Below the pieces are notes generated by a model that was not told where the DNA came from, made no database searches, and saw nothing but the letters and a program-made list of their open reading frames with translations. Shown here one piece after another: positions 35,501 through 47,500 of a stretch of DNA of 64,000 nucleotides; the stretch's first letter is position 1; the number at the start of each line of letters is the position of its first letter. The stretch comes from Hyperoodon ampullatus (lineage: Eukaryota > Chordata > Mammalia > Artiodactyla > Ziphiidae), in assembly GCA_949752795.1 (NCBI GenBank), contig OX457068.1, positions 62,437,582-62,501,581 on the forward strand, written 5' to 3'. A program made the translations under genes and the position numbers.

Positions 35501-38500
35501 TACTGTTACCATAACCCAACAACACATTACTATTACTGTTTTATAGAGTCAGATTTTTTAGATTTTCCTATACATTTACCAGTTTCAATTGTTCACCCTT
35601 AGTCTCCTCCTATTTATCTTCTCTTTATTATCTCTTTCTTTCTAAGCAAATTTTGGTTATATTTTGTGGTTCTTTTTATAATTTCTTAAGCTCAGTGTTT
35701 ATCTAATTTTCAGCTTTTAGAAATTTTAATATAAACATTTAAGGCCATGAAATTAAGTTTCACTTTAGCTGAATCCCACAAGTTTTGATGCTCTGTTTTT
35801 TTAATTCAGTTCTAAATATTTTAAATTTGTTGTTATTGTTCCTTTGGTCATCAGTTATTTAAAAGTTTGCTCCTTAATTTCCAATGTATAGTTTTTTCCC
35901 TCCTGGTTATATTTTGTTACTGATTTTTAAGTTCATTGCACTGTGGTTAGAATATGTGGTCTATCTGATACCAGTCCTTTGGGATTGATTGAGATGTGCT
36001 TTAACCCTAGTAATGGGTTGTTTCTTAACTGTTCAATGTGAGACTGATACAGTGTGCATTCTGCATTTACAGGGTATATTATTCTCTACATACTCATTAC
36101 ATCCAGCTGTACTATTCAGACATCCTATAGTCTTACTGATTTTCTGTCTACCTGATCCATCAGTTACTGCGAGACATGGGTCAAAATCCCTCACTGTGAG
36201 CAAAACTGACATTTCTCTTCCTAGTTCTGTCAATTTTCCCCTTATGCATTTTCTTCCTGGTGAATTGAACCTTTTATCAATTTCCAACGACTCTCTTCAT
36301 TTTTAATAATGCTTTTTTCTTATTTATTTATGTAAGTAATATGTGTTTTTTATGTATATATGTGTTTTTCATGCAACTTCAGGGCAGGAACACACACAGG
36401 AGATTGTCTGGCTTGGTAATGCTTTCTGCCTTACAGTCCTATCTGTCTCATACTGATACAGCTGTACCATCTTTCTATTTTAATATCTAATGTGACTGCC
36501 TTGTAGAAAGCTTTCTATATCCTATGCTTTAGATATACTTCTTATAAACAGCTTAAAACTGGATGTTGGGGCTTCCCTTGTGGTGCAGTGTCTGGGAATC
36601 CGCCTGCCAGTGCAGGGGACACAGGTTCGAGCCCTGGACCGGGAGGATCCCACAGGCCGCGGAGCAACTAAGCCTGTATGCCACAACTAAAATAAAATTT
36701 TAAAAAATAAATATATAAAAAACTGGATTTTGTTGATTATTAATCCAGTCTGACAATCTTCATCTTTTAACCTGAGCATCAGTCCATTTACATTTACCGA
36801 TATATTTAAATTTTATCTTTTTATTTTGGCCATTTTTCTTACCTTTTCCACATTTCTTGCTTTCTTTGGATTGAACAAAATTTGGCCAATCCTTTTTTTT
36901 TTTTTTTTTTGGCTGCATTGGGTCTTCGTTGCTGTGTGTGGGCTTTCTCTAGTTGCGGAGAGCGGGGGCTACTCTTCATTGTGGTGCATGGGCTTCTCAT
37001 TGTGGTGGCCTCTCTTGCTGCAGAGCATGGTTTCTAGGTGCACAGGCTTCAGTAGTTGTGGCATGTGGGCTCAGTAGTTGTGGCTCGCGGGCTCTAGAGC
37101 ACAGGCTCAGTAGTTGTGGCACATGGGCTTAGCTGCTCCGCAGCATGTGGGATCTCCCTGGACCAAGGATCAAACCCGTGTCCCCTGCATTGGCAGGTGG
37201 ATTCTTAACCACTGTGCCACCAGGCCAATCCTATCTCCTTCTACTAACTTAGAACTTACATATTTTATTTCTATTCTTTTGGTGAATTACTTAGATTTTT
37301 TACCATTCATATTCTATGAAGACATAAATGTAATCAACCTCTTGACCCCCCTCAAACAATATTAAAACCTTAGAATGCTTTTAAGTCAACCTCTTTCTTA
37401 ACTTACATATATCTGTGGTCATATAATTTAATGTTAGCTTTTGCTTTTTAAACCCCTAAATGATGATTACTGTAGTTTTACATAGGCAGTTTTTGTTTAT
37501 ATTTACCCACATTTCACTACTTTCTCTGCTTACTTTTCCTTCTTGCAATTCAAGCCTTTCACTTGTGATCACTCTACTTCTACCTAAAGAACATGCTTTC
37601 TTTAGTATTTCCTTTAGTGATGTCCACTGGGACAAACACGCTCAGGTTTCAAGGAAAACATCTTTATTTCATCCTCATCCTTGAAAGACGGCTGTTCTTA
37701 GTTTACAATCCCAGGTTACACAAGTCATCTCCTCACAGCACATTGAAGGTGTTGTTCCACTATCTTACAGCTTCCTCTGTTGCCAATGAGAAGCTGGCTG
37801 TCCTTGTAAATGTTGAATGTCGTTCCTTTGTCCCCGGTGCTTCTGCAGTTTCACTACAGTATATACAGGGGTGAATTTCTTTCTATCTACCCTGCTTGGG
37901 ATTTGCTGGATTTAATGAATCTAAGGATTGTTGTCTTCCTTTCTCAGGGCAGGTTCATGTCTAACTCATCCTTACCCTGAGTATGCCATCCTGTGTGGTA
38001 ACGCACGGGAGGTCCTTTCAGGCTCCCATCTTAGGCAGGCCCTGGGCTTTATCATCTCCCCTAATCTAAGGAGTGTCAGCAAAAGCCTTCAAGGTAAAAG
38101 CCAGCCTCAGTACTCCATCTACTTTTATGTGTTCCTCTTTTTACTTAGTTTCTGACTTCTGAGATTTTCTGCCACCTTGTCAATAAGTTTAATTTTTGGC
38201 TTCTTAAAAACATTTTATCCAGCATCCTTAGTTATTTTCAGCAGGAGAGGCAATCAGGATGTCCAGTCCACCAAACTGCTAGGAGCACAAGTTCTCATAT
38301 GAAGTTTCTTTACAAGCCTACAGGTGATTCTGAAGTGCCCTCCCAGTTAGGAGCCAAAACATCCAGGAATGCTGCTCGATGGATGGTCTCTGGTTATCTC
38401 CTAATCATTATATCTAGTCATCTAACTTAGCCCTCAGTCCAGTTAACCCCACACCAGCAACTGACAGTGTCTACGCCTCAAGTGCTTACCATTCATGCCA

Positions 38501-41500
38501 CCCACCCCCGCCAGTGCTGAGATGACAAGTGTCCCTATGGTCCCGTCATCTCTCTGACCACTGCTTCTCTGTAAACGGGAATGACAGTGTCCCGACCATC
38601 TTCCTGATCTCAAGATGCCTTATACACAGCAGGAATTCATTTACTGAGTGAATACATGACTCCACCATAGTCACTTACCAGGTGGTTTAAAAACAATGAT
38701 ATCATCCAAGAGCTTACACATTTCCTGTTCAAGGACTGCTAACGTGATTTTTCCATTTTGTTCCAGGGAGCTGAGGAATTGTACCATCTGATGAGTGAAG
38801 GCTCGGCATTTTGGAACTGCATCCTGACAATAAAAAAAGGATCATTCAAATGAATCCATGCATGCAGTGTTAACTGGATATTCCCTGGGAGCACAGCACT
38901 GCACTGGAAGAGGACAGAGCAGTGAGTCATATGAGGACAGACCCTGTGTTGGGGAAATAAAAATCTTTGGTAATACTTAGACCAGAACCCATGTTCTCCC
39001 AAATCCCAGTAGTAGTTTTTACTACATTAATAACAACATTAACTACACACTAAGTGCTTGCCAGGAACTTTTCCAAAAACTTTTATGTTCATTTTCTGAT
39101 CTAATCCTCACAACACTTTGAAGGCAAGGTATTATTATTTCCAATTCAGGTGAGAAAACCAAGGTCAGAATGGCAGTGAGTTGGGGATTTGAGTTTGTCA
39201 GACCTCAAACTCATGCTCATAACTTGCTGCCATTCTGCTGCCAATGACATTCAAATCAGTAAACCCACAGCTCACTGTCGGCCCTCAATCCTTTTCACCT
39301 CTTGTTAGCATGTGACACTGCTAGTAGGTAAAGGCTTATCAGAAGAAATAAATGAAACTGAAAGACCCAAGAGGCCAAAATGATATACATTCTCCAACTT
39401 TTTCTATTGAGCCATCGCAGGATTCGAGACAGTCCTCAGTAGCACTTACACTACTACCAGCCCTGAAGAACACTCTGTCTTCTAAAGGACCCACTTAACT
39501 TACAAGATGTTTCTGGCTGTCAGTAGGAACGGAAAGACCTGCAGATACTTTTAGGAGCTTCACAATTAACTCAGCAGAAGATTCTTTTGCCAGGATGATG
39601 GATGGCTGGTAATGGCTGCTGAAATAACCTAGCACACTCTGATATGACACAATATCCACAAGATGCCACGAGAGTGAGCTTGTCTGTCCAAGGAGAGTAA
39701 GTAGAGGAGAATCCTAAAAATGAAACACACATTCCTTTAGTTCCAGAGCTCCTATTTTTTCCAGAAATATGCATCTCTACCTAGTCTATGGAGTGACCAC
39801 TAACATGGCCTATGATGAGCAGAGAAGAGTTAAGAAGTCAAATAAGTACCTGCTCAAGTTAGGAGAACTCGTGAAAGTAATAACCAAAGTTTTGGCAAAA
39901 CACATTAAGATTTATAAGTATTCAGAACCCGATTTTCAAAGGAACTCTATGATCTGGTGGTAGAACAAGCAATTAAGGAGATATAAATTGAAATTGATTT
40001 TTATATTTGGTGTGGTTCCCTTAGACTATGAACTATATAAGAAAATCAGACACCTAGTTGAAGGCACATCCCGTATGCCATGCATATATTCACACTGAAA
40101 GAGGCACGAGGGGAACAACTTAAAAACCACAACTTCATACAGAGTGAGGATCTAGAGAGCCTTGCCAAGTCTTTATCACAGGCTCTCCAAACTTACTGTT
40201 TGATCCACCAGTTGATCTTCCTTTGCCAATAAAATCATCATGAAAAGGAGGCAGACAATCATGCTCCGGGTCTCTGGGTGGGGACTGGGATTCCAGGCAT
40301 CAGAGAGCACACTGACCCAGTTGACTTCACAGAGGACAGACCCCAAAAACAAGAAGCAGCTCTTGGGGCTTCCTCGTTCCACCTAAAAGGAAACAATGTT
40401 TTTAGCTATGTATCCTAAAAATGTATAGAAATCAATGTTTTCTAAATTATATATCTTTTAAATTATACTTTTTTCCCAGATTATAAAAATCATTCATAAC
40501 CCTTCGGCCCTCAGAGATTTAGATTATAATGTTTTTCCTTCCATGTTCAATGTATGGCACAACTTTCAGCTTGTTTGGAGTTCATTATTTATTCCACTAC
40601 TTTTTTTTTTAATTTACTTTATTTATTTTTGTTTTTGGCTGCGTTGGGTCTTTGTGGCTCCGTGTGGGCTTTCTCTAGTTGCGGTGAGCGGGGGCTACTC
40701 TTCGTCGCAGTGCATGGGCTTCTCATTGCAGTGTCTTCTCTTGTTGCAGAGCACGGGCTCTAGGCGCACAGGCTTCAGTAGTTGTGGCACGCAGGCTCAG
40801 TAGCTGTGGCTCGCGGGCTCTAGAGCGCTGGCTCAGTAGTTGTGGAGCATGGGCTTAGCTGCTCCGCAGCATGTGGGATATTCCCAGACCAGGGATCGAA
40901 CCTGTGTCCTGTGCATTGGCAGGCGATTCTTAACCACTGTGCCACCAGGGAAGTCCCTATTCCACTAATTCTTAACAGGAAAGGAATGATCTTCCCTAGC
41001 TACAGCCAGGGTGGCAAATCCCTGCCGCAGTAAGTCACTGGTGCTCGAGGGAGCCTACCACAGTCCTCAAATGTGCTGGGAAAGACAAAGGTGATATATC
41101 TACTAGTCACTGGTTCCCAAAGCCGAGCGTGCATCAGAACCACCTGGAGGACTTGCGTGGGATGGGGGTTGGGGGGATACCCATAGAATTTTTAATGTCC
41201 TGTATCTGGAGTAGGAGCAGGAATTTGTCTTCCTAACAAGTTCCCAGGTGGTACTGATGTTGCTGGCCCTAGGACCATACTTTGAGATCTACTATATTAG
41301 CATATATAATTTTATATGGCTTTTTTAGTGTAATATTATGTTATAAATATATCCCCATATCATTAGTCTTTATAATTTTTGATGACTACATAATGTTTAA
41401 TTATCCCATTTAAAATATAGCGGGGATGGGGGGCAAATGTATTTTAAAGTATATAATCAATATCAAAGTTATCTCTTATAAGCCTATTTCAAGTCTGTTT

Positions 41501-44500
41501 AAAATAAAACATGGCTAGCTATAAATTTTTCCTTTAAAAAGAAGATTAAAAAGCTCAACTCCATTTATAAAATCGCAATCAGTGGAATCTGATGATTCAT
41601 GTCTTCCAATTAGTACCATCATTATATCATGCTATTTGCTCATTTTCCCTTTTAGAAAATGATTCTTCATCCTCCTTTATAATTTGTTCTCTATCTTCAC
41701 CCTCGACCCCCTCACAAACATACTTTACTATGCCAGCAAGACTCACGGAACTGAAAGTTTCCCAGCTTCTGGGCCGGGCAAAGTTATCTATCATTAGACT
41801 AAAACTCCTAGAGATACAAAGTCTATAGCATCCCTTTATAGACCAATCTATTTAATCTGTCATATAGCTAAAGCTGTGCTGTTACTTAAACGCTCTCTTA
41901 CAGCTCTTTAAACAAAGGTTCAATTCCATATTCATAATGATGATGAATACCTACTTTGTGCCTGTCTCATAGGCTAAACCTAGCTATAAAATCATTCTTA
42001 ACTTTGTATTTCACTAAGATGACTGTCCTCAGCTTTCCTTAAAGCTCAGCTACAGAGGAGTGGCTGACAAGAGCAGCAGTGGGTGGGGTCTCCACTTACA
42101 GCACTAAAAGACTGCAGTACATTTTACTAATTGTCATAAATAACTATGGATCTGCAGTAATTAAAGCACTTAGGGGCTTCCCTGGTGGCTCAGTGGTTGG
42201 GAATCCACCTGCCAATGCAGGAGACACAGGTTCGAGCCCTGGTCCAGGAAGATCCCACATGCCGCGGAGCAACTAAGCCCGTGCACAACTACTGAAGACC
42301 ACGCGCCTAGAGCCCGTGCTCTGCAACAAGAGAAGCCACTGCAATGAGAAGCCCGTGTACCACAATGAAGAGTAGCCCCCGCTCGCATCAACTGGAGAAA
42401 GCCCACACACAGCAACGAAGACCCAACACAGCCAAAAATAAACAAATAAATAATTTTTTTAAAGAAAAGCACTTAAAGTGTCTCAATAATAAATGTGAAT
42501 TAGGTTATGAGTAAACACAAATGACTGGTGACTATGAACAAATAAACTGAAATGATCATAAAAAGCTAAGACAAGATTAAAGGGTTTTTAAAAACAAAAA
42601 CTTAAGAACAACAGAAATGCCTGACTGGTATGCAAGTGACACTACTGTACCTGTTTTCTGTAACTATTGCTTCTACTGCAAAAACTCCGCACACTTATTG
42701 GGACTTTTTCCAGGCCATTTCAGGTCTTTTATATGATGATGATGCATTACTGGTTGTTACAATGTACTTCTGTCTCCTACAACCTAATATCCCCTTATAT
42801 AACTGCTTAAAGAAACTAATAGTTTGAGTACCGATTTACATTCTACTTTAATAGAACATTTAACAAGAAGCAGTTTTAATGATACTATCCTAGAAAAACA
42901 TGCATTCACAGAAACACCAAGATTGAGTGTGACAAAGTGATTAAACTATGTATTTACATGATAATATCACCAAAATCTAGGGGATGACTGTCATATTACA
43001 GACAAAAATCTTTCTCTGGGTTTTCTGTAAATGCTGTCCAGTCATCTACTAACACAGTGAAATGATGTCCATAGGATGCTGCTTTACACAAGCACTGTCT
43101 GGGCGATACAGAATTTGGGCAGGGTCCACATTGTCACCCACTGCAACTGGGCCTGAAACCCACGGTGAACAGGTTGCTACCAAGAAGCCAGGCTGTGACA
43201 TAGAGAGTAAAGGGCCTACCTTGAAGAAGGCCTCCATGAGCATCTGGTCAGGATGCAGGTCCCTCCACGGGAGTTTCTGGTAGGCACTGTGAAAAGCATA
43301 CAGAATGAACTCTGGCATTTTGGGTGCTGTACATGCTTCACAATAATGTATCAGGTGTAACCGAAGGGCTCCATCATCACCGGGCAAGAGCTTATCTAAA
43401 ATTGAAAAAGAAAATATAGCTTAAGACCTTTTGGTTTATCTTTAAAACAAGTAAACGAACACAAAACACAAATTTGAACTGAAAGTCTAAAAACCTAACA
43501 TTCTCAATAATTACCCAGTTTCAAAGATTTTCACATACCAGGGAAAAAAGTGATGGCAGAGCAATAATAAAGAATGGTAATTTACTTACTAGGGCAACTG
43601 GAAAGAGCAGCTGGTGTGAGGGAGATAGCAGGCGTGAACAGTTTTTCTCTAAAACTCCTAAATATATGACTTTTTAACTCAAATACACTTCCACAACCAC
43701 AACCAACTCTAGGCATCCCTTCAGTCTGTTGCCTTCAGCATAAATTCAGTCTCATGCATTTGACACCTCATTCATTTGGCACCTTGGAGAAATCGAATGT
43801 TCCTCAAAAGGAAATGTTCCAGGGACTTCCCTGGTGGCGCAGTGGTTAAGAATCCACATGCCGGGCTTCCCTGGTGGTGCAGTGGTTTAGAGTCCGCCTG
43901 CCGATGCAGGGGACATGGGTTTGTGCCCCAGTCTAGGAGGATCCCACATGCCGCGGAGCGGCTGGGCCCGTGAGCCATGGCCGCTGAGCCTGCGTGTCTG
44001 GAGCCTGTGCTCCGCAACGGGAGAGGCCACAACAGTGAGAGGCCCGCATGCCGCAAAAAAAAAAAAGAATCCGCCTGCCAATGCAGGAGACACAGGTTCA
44101 ATCCCTGGTCCGGGAATATCTCACATGCCACGGAGCAACTAAGCAAGTGCGTCACAACTACTGAGCCTGCGCTCTAGAGCCCGCGAGCCACAACTACTGA
44201 AGCCCACACGCCTAGAGCCCATGCTCCTCAAGGAGAGAAACCACCGCAGTGAGAAGCCCATGCGCCGCAACGAAGAGTAGCCCCCACTCGCCACAAGTAC
44301 AGAAAGCTCACGCACATCAACAAAGACCCAACACAGCCTAAATAAATAAATTTATTTTAAAAAAAAAGGAAATGTTCCAAATGACTAAATCTTAACCCTT
44401 GGTGCAGTAAAACTAGACTGTTAACTGTCACTCAAGTAAGTCATTCTAAAACAAATTTCACACTCTTCTGTGACCTGAATCACTCAGTATTATCCTCACG

Positions 44501-47500
44501 AGTATCAATTACTTTAGTGCCCTCAGGAGCATCTAGTCTGAAACAGATTTTTTCAGACTTTCTGGTTCTAAGCAAAGGAATGGAATTTGGTCAAAGAAGA
44601 GAGAGCCACATACAACGAGAGCAGAAACCTGATGGGAGTTTCTCAACACTGACTTTTGAAAAATGACTAATGAGCATCAACACACGACAAGTGGACTTAT
44701 CACTGCTAACATTCCTGTGCCCTCAATCCCCAGTCCTCATGAAACAGTAACGTATGTTTTTAACAACCTTTTAAGACAGGGGTGAAGAGTAGCATTTGTT
44801 TAAATATGGATAAAAAAGATAGTTTTGTTTAAATTAGGATGGATACGTAGGAGAAGATGTCTAGGAGGTAATCTCTTAGGACCAGACCGAGCGTCTCTAG
44901 TCCCAGCCCAGACACAAATAAGTTCTGTGACCTCAGATGAATCCATTTTGCTTTCAGATCCTCATTTTTTCTCATCAATAAAAACAGAGAGCTGAATCAG
45001 ACGATCTCAATAAAAGGCTATAATTTAATACTACATCTTGCTGTGCACAGTTCTTCTGTTTCCTCTCTCTGAATTGAGCTGCCAATTCTTAATGTTATCT
45101 GTGTACTCTCCTATTCCTAGGCCACTTTTTTATTTGATATACACAGGCCTGTGAGAGTGCCTGCCCTTTTATACTAAGAAACTAAATAATAGCCTTCGTG
45201 ACAATAATTTTATACTGAAATATTTGTCTCACTATAAATATGTTGTGGATGGGAATACGCAGCTAGAAGTCTACCTTTCCAAAAAGAGAAAAAAAAAAAA
45301 CTGAGTGCTATTAGGATTTCATGTGTTACTCACTGAACAAATACTTTTATCAAGTAGACACTCAGAGTACGGCACTGTCCTAAGTCTTGGGTTGGGGAGA
45401 GATAAAAAGAAGAATGTTTCTGTGCCTAGAGTTTATATCTTGTAACGGGGGCGGGGTGGGGAGAGGGAACAAAGAGGAGATCAGATATGTAAAAGGTCAA
45501 TTAAAAATACTAAATGGGGACTTCCCTGGTGGTACAGTGGTAAAGAATCCACCTTCCAATCAGGGGACGTGGGTTCGATCCCTGGTCAGGGAACTAAGAT
45601 CCCACATGCCGCGGGGCAGCTGCAGAGCAATGAAGCCCGTGTGCTCTAGAGCCCGTGCACCACAACTAGAGAGCCCATGAGCACCGCAGCTACTGAGCCC
45701 GTGTGCTCTGGAGCCCGTGCGCCTCAACTAGAGAAGCCCGCGCACCGCAACAAAAGATACTGCGTGGTGCAACTAAGACCCGATGCAGCCAAATAAATAA
45801 ATAAATATTAAAAAAAAAAAAAAAAAACCGCTGGATGAGGTACATCGAGACAACGGTATATTATTCAGCACTAAAAAGAAATTAGCTATCAAGTCATGAA
45901 AGATATGGAGGAACCTAAGTGCATATACTAAGCGAAAGAAGCCCAGCTGGAAAGCTGCATATTGAATGATTCTAACTACATGATATTCTAGAAAAGCTAA
46001 GACTATGCAGAAAGTAAAAGAAATCAGTGGTTGCCAAAGGCTGGGGTGGGGGAGGGATGAACAGACAGAGCACAGAGGATATTTAGGGCAGTGAAACTAC
46101 TCTGTATGATACTGTATGAAACTACTCTGTATGATACTGTATGAAACTACTCTGTATGATACTGTATGAAACTACTCTGTATGATACTATATGAAACTAC
46201 TCTGTATGATACTGTATGAAACTACTCTGTATGATACTGTATGAAACTACTCTGTATGATACTGTATGAAACTACTCTGTATGATACTGTTACTACTCTG
46301 TATGATACTCTGTAGACACACATCATTATACATTTATCCAAACCCAGAGAATGTACAAGCCCCAGCATGAATCCTAATGTAAACTATGGACTTTGGGTAA
46401 TAATGTGTCAGTGTAGGTTCATCGGCTATAACAAATGTACCACTCTGGTGGGGGATGGTGATAGTGGGTGGGGAGGGGGCTATGCATGCGGAGCAGGGAG
46501 GAAAGGGTGTACGGAAACTCTCTGTGCTTTCTGCTCAGTTTTGCTGTGAACCTAAAACTACACTAAAAAAAAGTCAATTTTTGTATATATATAAAATATT
46601 GGATGATATATTGTTTTATATTATAACACATATATTATTGCTATATATATTTATACATATTATTATAATATATAGTCTATTATCTGATATGTTATCTACT
46701 ATATATATTGTATATAAAATACTGGATGACATATTGTTAACTCCAGGACTCAGTGCCACATAAACACATGGTAGCCACGGGGGTGCGCCACTCAGATCTC
46801 CCTTCAAACAGAACTTGCCACAGATCAGAGCACAGCACCTTTAGCACCAGAGTGGAGGCCATCCTCCTCCCAGGTAGCCCTCAGCCAACAACTAAGCACA
46901 GACCTGGCTGCTTCCGCCCAAGGTAGGATCCTCAAAAAAGAATCTTCGCTCTAGAACTCCCTAACCAGCCGGCCAATACTTTCTCAGAGCTGCCCTGCAG
47001 GCTGAGACTCTTCCTACTCTCCTTTCACGGGTGTTAGGCCTGCACCAGGGTCTGAAGGCTTTCCTTGCGCACCCTTGTTCCTCTCCCTCTTATTTTCACA
47101 GGCATTATCCCAAATAAATCTCAGCATTCTGGCTCCATCATGGCGTCTGCTTCCCAAGGATTCAAACTGCAACAATGTGCTATAAAGGTTTAGAGGCAGG
47201 AGAGAAATGTATGCACATGAACAGATATGCAGGAGAATATAAAGGGCCCGAGGCTTCATCCAGGTAGTGGAATCAGCATAAGCAAAGAAGTGGCAGAGGG
47301 AAGATCCAAGGACTTTTAGGGAACAGTGAGTGGAACAGTATGGCTGAATGGAATGCTTCCATAAAAAAACCATCACATCATGTTGAAGTGCTCTGAGCCA
47401 GACACATCTGAATGCTGAGCTAAAACATTATTACATTTAAAAGTTTCTGAATAAGAATATAATAGCATACAAACAGAATTTTTGGAAAATCAATCTAGTA

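Larger units (their letters stand above)
35030..38000 (-). mobile_element. Old antisense L1 (possibly HAL1) fragments, interrupted
   Basis: Decayed antisense L1 text: 'ctattctggtggatgtgata', 'agtgggtctaaatctactat', 'ttcattgcactgtggttaga' and 'ccagtctgacaatcttcatc'. Similar segments occur twice in a changed order, so more than one copy or a rearrangement is likely. Two CHR SINEs are embedded. Boundaries are approximate. Confidence 0.5.

Noticed and set aside
46093..46312. CRISPR-like regular array
   Set aside because: The units are contiguous, without spacers, and the window is mammalian. It is a minisatellite.
46586..46740. AT-rich block as a replication origin or attachment region
   Set aside because: Nothing but composition supports it, and it reads as low-complexity growth next to an L1 end.
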